From assembly GCA_029706075.1 (NCBI GenBank), contig JAINUG010000031.1:1905001-1969000 (forward strand): a stretch of DNA of 64,000 bases, read 5' to 3'. Shown piece by piece: positions 44,439-58,438 of the stretch. The notes under the pieces are model-generated. The model ran no database searches. It worked only from the letters and a program-made list of their open reading frames with translations, and had not been told where the DNA came from. Both the position numbers and the translations under genes were made by a program. Every line of letters begins with the position of its first letter. The stretch's first letter is position 1. The DNA is from Aldrovandia affinis (lineage: Eukaryota; Chordata; Actinopteri; Notacanthiformes; Halosauridae).

Positions 44439-47400
44439 GTGAGTGTCTCGCGGCCCCTCCAACTTTTGAGCAACGGGGTAGAGGGGAGTCATTTAGTTAA
44501 GGAAATGTTTGGTTACCAAGGACTCTGGCTGACTATTCAGCTCTCCTTGTAGAGGAGGAATTAAACAGGCTTGTAAAATGAAGAATAGAAAAAAAACTAA
44601 AAGCGTTTAGCGGAAGGTCGCGAAAATGGTGGTGTACAGGTCAGGACTCTGTAAAATTGCGGTTGCCCTCTGTTAAAGGAAACTCCACCTTCTGAAAGGT
44701 TCCTAAGCCTGGCAGTGCAGGGCATAGTTCTGGAACAGCTCTTGCTTGAGCAGTGAGTTTATAAACCGTGTTTTATTACAGTTCAAACTGGGTTCTGCGC
44801 TGTGTTGGTTTCCACTGTAATTGTCGTAGTTTGTTTAAATATTTTGAAAATGCCTGGATGCATGGTGGCCTAGTTGCTGTTTTCAGTACACCAAATGATG
44901 ATTTGCTAGACATTTAAAGTCCACCGAGCCATTCAGAGAAAAATAACAAGGGAAAAAAAACACGGCACAATTAGTCTCTATGAAATTATCCCAGCTTTCC
45001 ATGTAAGAAAGCTGTGGTTCAGATTGGAAACCACAGTTCCCTATACACTTGTTGTATATGAGTGTCAGCTAAGTTGTTTGAAGCCTAAAATAATACTTGC
45101 AGACAGCATCGTTTCCAGATGTTTCAGACCGCCGATGTGCAACGCTGTATGATTTATAGATGGCTCTGTAAAATATCCAAACAGAAGGGGAAAATTGAGC
45201 TCAAAAAGGTGAAATAATGAGCTCGCAGAGCAGTGGAGGAATGTGCCATCCCGGCTGGTGGAGAGCATGGCTCTGGGCATCGCTGTGGAACAGGAAAGGG
45301 AGAGACAGGATGGGTGTGCTGGCCTACGGCAGCCTGTCTCTCCCTCGGCTGATTTAGTAACTCACAAAGGAGGGGTACTTCACAGACCCTGTTTTGGCCC
45401 TCATCTCAAAAATACAACACAAGGTGATTTTCCAAATGCGTGATCTACTGTAGTACTAATAACAAAAAAGTACATTTACGATTGGCAGGAATAGACTGTG
45501 AAAACATGCTCGTGCATTAGCACGGTGTTACGTAGTTATCACTTTGTCAGGGCTGAAAGTTGAAGCGGTCACCATTGCTTTAAGTTAGTTTCTTATTAAA
45601 AGGATACGGACCCAATGGTGGAACACCAGTAGTGCAATACCCCTGATTTAACATTTTATTATTAACCAATAGTACTAATAATACCAACGTAGTATTATTT
45701 AAAACAATTTTAGTATTGTCAAGATGTGTCATGTTAATATCTGAGGACTACACTTCTGGTTTATATTGAAACAATGTGCTGTGTAGAGAAATTTCAGAAG
45801 TGCTACTTAAGGACGTGGTTCTCCGGTCCTGCCCTGCATAGCCACATAGCAAAGCATTTCACGCTGTTCGGACCACTGAAGCAGAACAGCTTCAAACAGA
45901 GCTTGTCTTTATTAAAACCTGATTTCTTCTTTGGCCAGCAAAATAGAGAGAGAAGCTTCAGCAGAGCCAGCGTTCCGAGTAAACAAGTTCCATCGGCCGG
46001 TGGACAGTAAACGCACAGAAACACTTGTGTTTTCAGTCAAATGACTAACTCTCTGAATTAAGGAAATCGTGAAATTTCAGGTACCCAGAGCTAATTACAA
46101 GCACAATGAATTCAAAGCCAGCATGCAAGTTCAATAGCATAATAATAACAATTTCATGTTTGCCCTCCAGCGAGGGACTGAGACCCGAGGCAATGCGACT
46201 TGGGGAAGTACTTTGATCTAAAACCAATAGAAGGGCCATCTCTTTTTTTAGCAAACTTAAAATGTGTCATCTAATTATGGCTGTCCGCTTTCAGCAGAAA
46301 CGGAAGCTATTCTCCATCATCACTTTTTTTTGTACACACTGCGTTAAACATTCATAAATATTTATTTTGGAAGGGGAAAAAAGAACTAACTCGTGGACCA
46401 TATCAATCCATAAAAGAATGTTTTGTTAGTAATTTGATTGGAAAAAAAACGACAAAAAAACCCAACATCAAATAATTTCTCCTCGAGATTAGCCGGGCCT
46501 GTTAATAAAAGAATGCCCGTGACTACGATATGTTGGTACCTCTGATTAACGATAGGAATCCTCAGCAGCCTTTAAAAAAAAAAAAAAAAGTGTGTGTGTG
46601 TTTTTTTCCGTCTTTCTCTCCCACAGTCAGGCCTCTTTCCCCTGTGCCTTATTCCTGTGGTGTTACTATAATGAGAAATTTGGCAGATCTCATCTCTTTG
46701 GAAGCTCCTTTGCCCAGGCTGCGGGCTGGGTTCATGTTTTGCCTTGTTTACAACTGACAGCGTTATTATTCTCATAAGGGCTCTGTTTCTTATCACAGTG
46801 TTGTGTTGAGCGGGCCTTTTCTCCTCTCCGCGCGCGTTTCCTGCCAGGCCTTTTCTTCCTTATTGACACTTTGCGAAAATATGCATTAATTTGGAGTTTA
46901 AAGCATGTATCACGGTGTCTGGTCGCTGTGTTTGCTTGAAGTTGATTAATGATAGAACCTCGCTTGGGGTCGTCCTCTGGAGGCCCCACTCGCAGGTTCT
47001 GCATGTTAACGAGCGGGAGGGAGAACACACAGCGAGCGCTGATCCGCCGCCACCAGGAGCCTGACAAGCGGGCCCGCTCGCTCCGCAGAGTCCATTCTCC
47101 CCGTTCCTGTTGTCTCACGTTGTTAATCTTACTCATTTATCAATTTTAAGTGAATACCCCTGTTGTCTGCCGCTATGAAAATAAAGCCTGCAGGTTTTCA
47201 TCAGCGTTGGAATACCTCAAAGAGGCTGAAATTATCATGAATGCCAGGGAGGCCCTTCTTTCGCTTCATAATGTGCAATTATTTGTTTTTTTCTCTCTTT
47301 TTTTTTTTCTTCTTCTTCTTGTTAAAGCGGGGAAATAAGTTTGTGCATGTGTTTTACAGGAGAATGGTAAGTAGAATTAGTTTAAGATACTGACCCATCA

Positions 47401-47441
47401 CTACCCCCTCCCCTTCTTTTATTTCCGTCATGTGATCGTAG
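44439..47441. other. Intron, 3.0 kb
   Basis: Has A runs at 46573-46588, T-rich pyrimidine tracts at 47283-47320 and repeat-poor blocks at 46040-46530 and 47130-47280 that may be conserved noncoding sequence. No extra exon was recognised. Confidence 0.8.
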
Positions 47442-47586
47442 GCATCATATCAACGTTAAAGAGGAACCACTGGACCCTGAGGACCATGAAGGTCCGCTCT
47501 CTCTCGTGACGACGGCCAACCACAGCCCGGATTTTGACCACAACCGAGATTATGAGGACGACCAAGGGAACGATGACATGCAGTAG
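47442..47586 (+). CDS. foxp1: FOXP1 terminal coding exon
   Basis: 145 bases from 'gtgatcgtag' to the TAG at 47584-47586. It encodes M-H-H-I-N-V, then [39 protein letters not shown] and D-M-Q. Human FOXP1 has '[47 protein letters not shown]' split into the same blocks (memory). 'VKEEP' is the sumoylation-type motif (psi-K-x-E) known in FOXP proteins. The acidic tail is conserved in character, but its last residues differ and end in Q. Confidence 0.98.
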
Positions 47587-48190
47587 GCTTGTCCACCAAG
47601 GTCCCCACCCACCCCCTCCCCCAAGAGACAGAACTAACTCAAATCGCCTGTGTCGTCTTTCCACAGATAAAAATTTATTAATAAATACATAAAGGCTGGG
47701 ATCTCAGTCTTCTGTTGACAGCTATAAAATGTTTCAATTGACTTGTAGTGCCATTAAATACAAAAGAAAACATGAGGAAAAAAAGAAAACAATATCCCAT
47801 TTGGGAGTATTTTTGAGTTATTTCTACTTTTTGTTTAAGAGAAAAAAAAAAAGAACAGAAAAAAGAATCATTTTTACTCAACATGTGTTTGATGGACCTG
47901 TTTGGTACTTGGGACAGGTGGTCGGCGTGGTGCCCCTGGGGGTGGGCAGGCAGCCGATAAGGACTGCACGTGTGCCCCTCTCCCACTCAGCCACGCTCAA
48001 TAGGTGTGGACTGCGGGGCACAGACACAACTCCAGCCCACAAACTCAGACATTATGATGGGACGTTTGATGATTTACACAGTGTGCGGATTCAGTTCATT
48101 ATCACTGCCTTCAGTCTGCATCGGTTTGCTTCCATTAAGTTTGGGAAAGGGCGTTTTGTGTTTGGGGAGGTGGGGGGGGCGGGCGGGCGA

Positions 48191-48250
48191 TTGGGGTTGG
48201 GGTTGGGATTGGGATTGGGGTTGGGGTTGGGGTTGGGGGTTGGGGGGTGG
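48191..48250 (+). repeat. (GGGGTT)n G-rich tandem repeat in the 3' UTR
   Basis: Nine runs of three to six G are separated by TT, ATT or similar short loops. On the transcript strand this can form RNA G-quadruplexes. It resembles a ciliate-type telomere repeat by composition only. Confidence 0.9.
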
Positions 48251-49477
48251 TGAATATAAAGTATATGTGTCTTTGTTGCTGTTGTTTGCATTTTCTTTCT
48301 TCAAACTAAAGAAAAATTTCAACTGACCATGAACGCTATGTGGCCAGTACCTGATGAATGTTTATGATTTACTTGGGGGTTTTTTTGTTTTCCTTTTTTT
48401 GTACATGAAGCAGAATGTCAAACACCAAGTATTATTTTTCTGTCATTTATTCCATGTGCTTCAGAATGCCATCTCACGTGTCCCTGACGCCTTTCCTCAT
48501 CGCCAAACATGTAGCCTACCCAGCAAACTCATGAAGTCCAGCAGTAATGCACTACTCATAATGAAGGCTCTATGCTACACATCTATGAAGTTTTATTTAA
48601 GATGGGAATGAATGACAGAGAAATCATGCAGGGAATAGAAAATATTTCGAAAATGTAAAAAAAAAAAAAAAACATTCACTCTTCACAGCAGTGCATGTTA
48701 GCTGCAACCAAATCACTGAACCGTTACATTACCATTTCTTAACCATCATTAAATGTCAGGTGTGCATTAAACATGAGCAGTTTAGACAAATCGTAATAGT
48801 GATCTTTGAGTAAGTCTAGATAGATCAAATATGGCTCATTTCCCCTCCACACGGTAATTTCTATGGTCGGGGGGGCCGGGGGAGAGAATATCTTAAGCTT
48901 GCTATCGAACGAAGCTGTCGCAGAAATCTCCCAAGTTCTGCCATTGTTAAAACGTACGTCAACTTCCCCGGCAAAGTACAGTACAATTACACGTGAAGCG
49001 TGAAAATATTCAGGCGCTGCCATTAAAAGTAGACGAGCCAACATCCACACAAATCTACTATGGAGGCCTAACTGCTCGGCTTTCCACTGTTAGTGAAACT
49101 CATCGCCACCACACACCTGCCCTGCCCTGCTCAGGAGAGCGCTCTGTACGCGTCCGAGAGCTAACATCAGCGAAACAGAGCAACGTCAAAGTATTACTGC
49201 AACCCTCCCTGCTCCTTCAGACACAGACCATAGTTTATAGCGCGAACGCTATCGCAGAGAGGCTGGCACAGAGGGGGGGGGTTCAAGCCCAAGTTTTTGC
49301 CATCGATGACAGGTGTGAAAGTGCACCGCTGAAGAGATCACACAGCACTCACTGATTCTTATGACTGCAACCAACCACTCTTTATTTATTTACCTCTTTT
49401 CGTTTCACTTTATTTTAGTTGTTGAGGTCTCAGATATTTCTGTTGTCAGTGTGTTGGATATATCTTGTTCTGTGACT

Positions 49478-49485
49478 ACCAAAGA
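49478..49485 (+). promoter_or_regulatory. miR-9 8-mer seed site
   Basis: ACCAAAGA pairs perfectly with positions 2-8 of miR-9 plus the A opposite position 1. FOXP1 is a known miR-9 target in vertebrate motor neurons. The site is inside the inferred 3' UTR. Confidence 0.5.
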
Positions 49486-50803
49486 TAAACTACAAAAAGT
49501 AAACAATGTTCTCTGTTCCGTGCTTTAGCAGAAGAGGCCAAAAATGTTGTCCTATCTCCCATTTGATGTGAACGGATCTGGATGGAGAACATGCTGAACT
49601 ATGTCTAGACTAGAGAAACAATTAATTAGAAATAAAAGCTCCTCAAAAAGTTAGGCTGTAATAAATGTTTAAGCCAAAGGTGTCACGTATTGAGTATCTG
49701 CATGTCTTTGCAGTGACCAAAACTCAAGGGGGTTAAGGGGAGGGGGCCGGGGGCTGGAACATGGACAAATCTATGACCAAATTAGTGAACGGTGTCTTTG
49801 GGCCAATGTAAAAGGGAGCATTCCATCTTGAAATGTCAACTGTATAACAAAACGTATGGATATAAGCTGATGAGGATTATTTGCTAGTTTGAACCAGAGA
49901 GTTTTACAGAGAACAATGTGAGCGATTCTATATTTCAACTGGACCACACAATGATTAAATGTTTTATGCTTCTTATTTTGAATTTGTAACCTTTTTAAAG
50001 ATTGTATGCCACTTTTTTCTTTTTTTCCCTTTTTTTTCCTTTTTTTTAATGTTTCCAGCAGGATCCTGTTGTTCTTTGTTAACCTTGGCAACACTTTATC
50101 ATTGTGTTTAGTTTCTGTCAACTTATTACTTTTTATATTAAAAAAACACTCCTGTCAACTAATAAGCTGGGTACAAGGTACTTTATGGCAGTTACTTTTT
50201 TTAATTTACCATGCATTTATTATTAATAAAAAGGGCAATCTGTGGTTTAGAAAAAGATGTATTTAATATCCAGGCAGCTGTGGGATGGAGCTGTGGCACT
50301 CTGGCTGGGATCGTGAGAATGACTCCCGTTCATCCAAACCCAGCCATTCGCTGGTTAGCTTGGTATTTAAAAGGGGAAAAAGCTGGTAGATTAGAACATT
50401 CTCAGCATGTGTAGCTTGACATTACTAAAGATAACAGCATGAGAAAACTGTTAGTACGCATACCTCAGTTCAAACCTATAGGGAATGATTAAATGGAAAA
50501 AAAGAAAAAAGAAAAAAAAAAACATTTCACTCAGTTGCACTTAGTTGTATGTCTTGCATGTTTAGTCTAAAACTTGTAGCAAAAAAAAAATTTTAAAATG
50601 ATGAAAAAATAAAATAATAATAATAATAAAAATACAAAATTAGAGCTTGTTTATCTTGAGGGTCTCATCCTTTTTAGTAAAACCAATTCAAACCTCAGGC
50701 CTTTTTTCATGAAGAAATCACCCAGCTTTGTTGAATCTCATTTTCTACTGTACGTCCATCTATTTTCAGATATCCACAGGCTTCAAGGGGTGGGCTTCTA
50801 GGT

Positions 50804-50811
50804 TGTACATA
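50804..50811 (+). promoter_or_regulatory. Pumilio response element
   Basis: TGTACATA matches the UGUANAUA consensus of PUF proteins. A single site; chance occurrence in a 4.5-kb UTR is possible. Confidence 0.3.
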
Positions 50812-52100
50812 CATGTCGGTATAACCTTGTGGCTTCTATGTTGGATTCTTTTCTTAAAAGTGATAAAAGTTCATCTGTGTTATTATGTTTGCTTTATCGC
50901 AACTGCTTTGTATTTACTATTAAAATAGCTATGGAAAAAAATGCTGTATGTATTGGAATAGCGAACTGTGCTGCAAATGTATTTTACTTAGTAATCCTTG
51001 CTTTAAAAGTCATACATGCAGACATCTGTGCGAGGGTGGGAGCAGGGTTGGGTGGGGGAGGGTAGGGATTATCCCTGATTTTGGATTTTAAACTGTAAAA
51101 TAGAAACAGACTTTTCTCTGTTATCATTGACCTAAGCATTTTGTACAGATTTTTTTCCCCCCTCTTTGTGTTAAGCTGTTTTGATACTTCCCTCCTTTTG
51201 ATGGTCCAACCACTGCCTTCTGTGGCTGTATGTAAAAGATTGCGACTTTGGGAAGAGCAGACAGGTGTATTTCCCGTCTGTGAAGGAAATATCTTGCATG
51301 ACTAATTCCAGGGTCGGGGAGAGGAATAGCAGAGTCAAGTCGTCAGTAATAATATTGGGGTGTATCAGTCTAATGATATTTTATATAAAACAAATAGAAA
51401 AAAAGTTTTAAAAAATTATATATGCAGTGCCAAGATGTAAAGAATTATTTGTTTTTCAAAGGAAACCGTATCACCTGAGATGTTTCACGTTATCAGTCAG
51501 TATCACTGTTGGGAGAGAGCGCCATGGCTTTTAAGAAATATTTTTGTTAGAGGCCAATCCTTTTGAGTTCTTCCTTTTCTAATGGTAGGTAAAAACCAAG
51601 CACAGCAGGTAGAGGTCTTAAGTTGAGCACACAGGTCAAAGGTCACACGAATAGAAGACACAATTTATTTTCCTGATACACCTTTTATTATATATGAAAC
51701 GGAGTAAAACGATCTTTTCTTAACCTTTTTATGTGTTCATGGTAGAGGGTGTCAGATTCCCCAAAACATACTTGGTTATTATTGTTAATTTGTGACAGAC
51801 ACATTATCCATCACAGCCCTCTTAAATCACACAGTACAATATTCCCTAATCACCGTCTCAATTCAAGCTTAAGGCAAAGGTACAGTCATGGAGGTGTCGC
51901 GGTGCTTCAGTTCTTCTTCGACCAGGTAGTTTGTCGTTTGTTTTTTTGTTTTCGGTTTTTTTCCTGTTGGCATAAAAATTAAAAAAATATACTCATCACT
52001 TTCATCAGTTTGTAATGCCATCGTCATTCCATGTCTGTTTTATGCAGAAAATTATGTTGTACAGTCGGTCTTGATAACTGACTTAAGCATTCTAAAATGC

Positions 52101-52106
52101 AATAAA
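52101..52106 (+). terminator. foxp1: Candidate distal poly(A) signal
   Basis: A canonical AATAAA followed within 10-30 bases by GT-rich sequence. It is the last good signal before AT-rich intergenic DNA. Alternative upstream signals exist, so several 3' ends are likely. Confidence 0.45.
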
Positions 52107-52120
52107 ATGCTGGTTGTTCA

Positions 52121-55100
52121 CATCGTTTCCCGAAGCTGTCATTTTACCATGTGTTACGTTGGAGGGACTGACACAGGAAGTACACACAGGACTCGCAAGT
52201 CAACATTGTAGCTTAAGGCTTCGAGTCGACATGTATGGCTTGGCGCCTCTATGATAAGAAACCTTGAGGAATCAGAAACTGCCCCCATTCTCACGTGCAA
52301 AGTAACAACGTAAAAGACGAGCATACTTTTCAAATATTTTAAGACTAAGTTGCCTCACACTAATTCACCAAACATAAATTTCTATATTATTATCTCGATC
52401 TTGGTGACTTTTTTTCCTTCTGCTCAGATTTCCATGGAAACATCCCAAATGTTTGTCATCAGAAGCATAATTACAAGATCTGTGCAAATGACTACCATTA
52501 ACGCCTATGCTTCAACGTTAAATTATCTCATAATTAAAAATAGACAGTTAAACTGTCTTTTCCAAACAGCAATTTAGGTAACTGCATTTGATCAGCTATA
52601 AATTTTAACTGCATTAAAATTCCAGAAATATTAGCGATATGGATTTCTTGATGGAAATTAATGCTGATGACCAAGACTTCTTTTTTTACGACGGAAGCAC
52701 AGGTCAGGGTGGCTACAAAACAGGAGACCCAGTTCAAGTCTGAGCACTTTTAATCTTGTGAAACAAGCAATTACAAATAGTTGCATCGATTCGTTAAAAA
52801 GCTTTAGGTGACATAAATTGTTTCCTGCTTAGCTTATTGCTGCGATGCATAAATGTCAGAGGATATATTATTAATTAAAGCCATGAAGAGAGAAGATTTA
52901 ATGGAAACAATATAAAATCAGCACACTTTTTTTGTAGGCAATATTTTAGCTAGCATCTGGGGTCCTGAATTTGTCACGTTGTCACATCTTTCTAGCATTA
53001 CCTGCTCATAATGGAAACTGTGTTCAAACCAGAAAAAAGAACAACCCTGAGTCTCTTATCCTAGTTTTTGTGACACAAAGCTTGATACACCTCATGGACA
53101 GGGCCACGGTCTGTCACAGGGCCTGCACTAAAGGACACCTATCATTATTATATCCTTAATTATATAAATCATACACGTACTTTAATCATAAGACGTCCTC
53201 TCGATTAGGTTTGCATCAAGTCTCTAGAAAACATATGCTAACGGATACACACAAACAGTTGAGGACAAAACCATTGCGGAATGTGGTTATCGAGAAAAGA
53301 AACGCGTTTAATATTATTAATTAACCTTAATAACGATGATACAGAATTGCATCACTTTTAGATCTTCGAAATAATCTGACCAGGTGTTATGATCCCAATA
53401 AATATACTTAATAACACTTGAGTTGACCAGACTGATTCAACAACTTAGTTGTAACCCTCAATGCTTTCTCTAATGCTAGGATGCTTCTTGCAAGACATAC
53501 ACTTGATTCATGGATTGCACTAAGATTTTGCTCTTTTATGCATTGTGCTATATTCCCACACTCAAGGAAGATTGATTTCTATACATTTTATCTTTGTTCT
53601 TTTTCCCTCGTACTTCATATGGCAGAGCATATGCAAAGTACATGTATGTAAATAAATGTCAATGGTGGTTAAAGTAATCATGAAATGGCATCACATGCAC
53701 CCTTAATGCTAACAGTATATTCTTTTTATTTATAATAAATTATAATCCGTCATCATTTTACAAGATGGCCACAAAACACAAGTACTATAGGCATGTGAAC
53801 GCAGTGAAAATAAATTATATCATGCGTGGCTGTGTATTGTAAACCTCCTGACAGAGTACCCTCACCTTTGCCCTCAAATGAAGGAGAACATGACCTCTGA
53901 CCTCTCTACTCCGGCAGGAATCCCACAGCTTGGTGGCAAGGGGAGTGCATGATCTGAAAACAGGATGTTAACAGCAGCACTAGACGAAGCCCAAAACTGC
54001 ACATGCACATGCATACACAGAGGCACCGGTCTGTTTAGGTTACACTTGGATTTTGTCTCCCCTCAAAAAAGATTGAAATGCAAGGAGTGAATTTCAATGC
54101 GACCATGTCACATCCAGTGTAGTTATTGAACATAATCAGTGTATTCCCTAAATACCGTGACGAAAAGTACAAAACGTGGAGGAACGCAGGTGTAAATAGG
54201 AACACAAAAAATGTACAGACAGACCTAACGTTTGAAGTTTTCGAAAAGTATTTTGTCAAACCTGGGCCACTTTTTTTCAGTCTCCTCATAACGCATTAGC
54301 TTATTTCAAACTGATAACCTGTAGCCATTACCAAGACATCTATCGCAGAAGGGTTTGAGAGATGAAATAAAAAGACGAACCAGTTATCTTATTTACATAT
54401 ATTGGATTGCAGTAACGCAACTCGATTTCTGCTCCTCATTTCATTCTAATTAAAGCGTAGCAGAGCAACAGCGATCCACACAAGAGCTTCACTTTAATAG
54501 TCAAAGCTGGCAAATTCCCAATATTGCAGTGTGGCAATTAGCAGCCCTGCAGTATTTGCTATTCATGGTTTGATGTAAAAACTTGTTTATTAAGATGGGC
54601 TGGAGGCGCTGGTGTGCAATAGACCTGGCTGTAATTAGATTCCAATTATTTGTCTGTTTCTGATATTGTAAACTGGCACTTAGCACATCAGTTAAATTGA
54701 CACACTGCGCTGCTTGGTTTACCCGGTAATTAAAACATGTTCTGTTAATTAGATGATGACCACTTTATTCCAGGGCTCTTGTGTTTGGGTTTTGTAGTGT
54801 GCTCTGTTTGGATCATGAGTTGCCAGATGCTTCACTAATCAGCCCTTGTTTTGTTTCAATTACCACCTGCTGTTCAAAGGCAGACCTGCCCCCCCCCCCC
54901 AACCACCACCCCAGCTTTCTAAACAAGGCAGTGCTCACATGTTTTTCGGCAAGAACTCAAACATTCGAAAAATTAATGCGCGCCTTTTGAGAAGGCACAT
55001 TCTACATTTCAAAGAGAGCGCGCGATGCAATTAAGAGGAAAGTTATGAAGCGTGGATTCTGATTAAAGAATAAAAGTACTTATCACATTAGTAAGTATTC

Positions 55101-57107
55101 CTCCGTGTGTACCCAACCATAATTACTTCAGTTGAGTAAATACCAAAGTGCTATACATCTTACTTTAATCTCCCTAACAAAGGTCGCGGTTATGGAAAAT
55201 TGTTGTGCTTTGTTATCCAGACAGAAAATGCAGCTGTAGGCAAATACAGCCTCTGAGATGTTGTGTGTGGGCGTGAGGGTGTGTGTGTGTATGGATAAGA
55301 GGCACTGTGCTGTTAGTGGTCTGGCATTCTTGAAATTCAACTCGTTCATTGTGTGCTGTTTCTGTTACGGAGCGCTTACTTGAATTAACTAATTGGAGCC
55401 AGCTCACCTACCCCATTATTACTCTTTCCAGTGTAGTCAATCAGAGCGCCTCTATGAAGCAACAATAGAAAGGAGTCCCGTCTTATTTACATAATACTTC
55501 ATGAAATAATGATATCCTGTATATATCTGCTACAGGGGAAGTTATACAGGGTTACAACTGGAAAGCATGGGTAGAAGTTTGTGTAGAAGAGTAATAATCA
55601 AAGGTCTCCCAGAACTGGAAACGTTAAGGCATTTTAGCCACTCTAATTGTAAAGACAAGGCAAAGCCTTTTTGCTTAGAATCAAGCAGAAGGAACTACTT
55701 TGTTGCCATTTTTGTCTGTTTTCCTTTTTCATAACTCTTTGAAGCAAACAATTTCATGTTTTTATTTATTTATTTTGCAAGATCACTGTAAGTGAAAACA
55801 TTAAAGTCCAGGCAGTATTTTAATGGAACGGAAACAATTACTATGGTCCATTATTACAATCTACTTGCTGTTTTTATATTTAAATTATTGCGTTCCAAAA
55901 GGGAAATAATGACTTTTACCATGATAAATTTGTTCAAACTGGATGATACGTCGTAATACAAAACAAAACAAAAGTCTGCCTCCACACCAATACAAATTCA
56001 TTCGCATAATTACATCAAAGTAATTGCCAGACAGCTGAAGAAACTCCTTACCTACTCTAAATGTAACCTTAAAAAAAGCAATGCACACCATGACTGCATC
56101 CATCCATTTCTTAAACTAAAAAACTTTTAAATGAAAGGTTATTCCTGGTTAATAAAATTAGGATACATTTAGCCTCTGGCAAATATATTTTTTCTTTAGA
56201 AAGAATCTGTCTCAGGTTTGAGATATTTGTGAACTCTCTTTCCCTCTCTCTCTCTCTCTCTCTGTTACTCTCATTTCCTTCTCAATTCAATACTTTTCCT
56301 GACCAAAAGCTATCATTTAAACATGTCATAGACGTTGTTTACCTGCAGTGAACCTTGATTGAGGTGGTCTGTGGATTTACACCGATGCTTTCCTAATCTG
56401 TATGACTGGCATGTTAATTTCCTTGATGCTGCCATTCAAAACACAAACATGAAATGTTGGTATTACAACTGGGAGACCTGGTAGAGTGAATTTCAAGTAC
56501 TTATTCAAATATTTCATTAAAATGTAAATTTTACAATGGTGTACGTCTAGCTGTGCACAAGGCATGACTTAAGAAGTTATGAAGTTATAACAGCATTGCT
56601 CTCTGATGCCAATTAACTGAGACTATAATGTCTTTACCTTGTTTTATCTCCAATAGCAGCATGCCAACAAATGCGTCAAATGCAACAGGAGTTTTGTGGA
56701 ACTGTATTGACTATTAAGATATGTGGGTGGCGAAAATAGAACCCAATTAAACATGAAGTCTCCCACAGACTGGTAGCTAATCAATTCTCTTATCTCCACA
56801 AAGTGCAAATTCACTGATTAAAATTGAAGCTATGCAAAACTACACTGCAACGGAATTGTAAATGAGAGACATGTCTCAGTATATGTGCGTGTAATCTAAG
56901 GCACTTGCCAGAATTTGAAACAATCTCTAGAAAGCTTGCTGAGAGATCCAGCTATCAGTCAGGACAGCTTCAATGTCATTACTAATGTGTATACATACAC
57001 TATGTACCCATTGACATGGAAAGATAACCAGTATATTTATCGTGCATAAGAAAGATGCCAATAATTTAAATAAGACATAAATAAATGCAATGCAGTATTG
57101 GTATATA

Positions 57108-57177
<70 letters not shown>

Positions 57178-58145
57178 GCACACTGTTTTCCTTAGAGTAT
57201 AGTTTACAGGGGTTATAGACTTATATAGACTTAATATTTAGATTTTATTTTTTTATTCAGAATTGATTCTACCACTCTTTCTCACGTTGACTTTGTGAAC
57301 ACTATTATCTCTGGTTAATCTTGATGCACACTTCCATTAATATAAATAAAATAAAATATATACATGAACAGAAGTAATGTGATGGCAAGCAGATTACATT
57401 TTTTACTATTCAATCATGTCCTTTTGCTGGACGTTTTCCAACCAGGAACAAATGTTAAAAATATAAAAGGACTTGAGAAACCCAGACATGCTACCTCCTG
57501 TTTTTGACTAGATTTCAATGCAGGAAACAACACCCACCTTTTATTCCTTTTTTTTTCATTTTTAACATTCAGGGGAAGACAAAATGGTTGCAGGTGGTGA
57601 TGAAAATAAAAGCCATCCATCATTATTTATTAGGCTTGAAAAAGATACACAATAATGTAATTTAATCTCTCAGCAGACAATTATTTCCACATATTGATAA
57701 TGCAATGCGAAAACTGCCATGAATCCTAATATGATGTTTGCTTTTATTGGTGTATAATACAACCAGAACAAATAATGTAATTGTATCAGGAAGAAAATGT
57801 AATTATTTGCACATGCTAACATTATAATGCCAATCTGCCACGAGACAATGGTATCATATCATTTTGGTGTGCTTAACTAGTTATAATTTGCATTAAGTTA
57901 TTATGTCTGTGTAGCGACAAAGCTTTTACCCCATATTTTTCTGTGCCTCTCCAATTTTTCTATCGCTGTTCTCATTCCCTCAAACTTTTGCATCTCTCTA
58001 ATCCTGCAGAATTCATCTGAGCAACCTTTTTTCCCCATTGGTAAAACTATTCAGCACTGTGTCTTTTATCGTGATTGGATGGAAAACAGTTGTGCCCTTT
58101 TTTTTGAGTAACTTTACAGAAATAATATTGCATTATACATATATA
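52121..58145. other. Intergenic, no gene seen
   Basis: AT-rich DNA downstream of foxp1 with only short chance open frames. It contains a C run at 54891-54901, (CT)n at 56247-56263, and (CT)n followed by (TA)n at 57110-57173. A duplicated AT-rich block at 57651-57753 and 57771-57870 is described under findings. No exon of a neighbouring gene was recognised. Confidence 0.75.
57110..57173. repeat. (CT)n-(TA)n compound microsatellite
   Basis: About 20 bases of CT followed by about 44 bases of TA. Confidence 0.95.
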
Positions 58146-58438
58146 CAAGTAACTGCCAAAATAAAGGAAACACTTGAGTAAATGAAGGGTTCAGGCAGCT
58201 CTGTTATGGTGTGGGGTGCATTTTCCTGCCATGGTACAAGGACCTTCATCTTATGGTAAAGCATTTCTATCCCGATGGGAGTGGTCTCTTCCAGGATGAC
58301 AATGCCCTCATCCACAGGGCACGAGTGGACACTGAATGGTTTGATGAGCATGAAAGCGATGTAAACCATATGTCCTGGTCGTCTCAGTCACCAGATCTCA
58401 ACCCAATTGAACATGTTTCCTTTATTTTGGCATTAACC

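Larger units (their letters stand above)
47587..52120 (+). other. foxp1: foxp1 3' untranslated region (end approximate)
   Basis: The sequence after the stop has no coding features and several possible poly(A) signals (near 47680, 49632 and 50227). The best late one is AATAAA at 52101-52106, followed by GT-rich sequence ('gctggttgttc'). Mammalian FOXP1 also has a multi-kilobase 3' UTR. Contents include a G-quadruplex-like tract (48191-48250), an ATTTA-rich stretch at 49381-49392, a miR-9 seed site (49478-49485), a Pumilio-type TGTACATA (50804-50811), and an A-rich plus AAT-repeat run at 50505-50635. The start is certain; the end is inferred. Confidence 0.65.
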
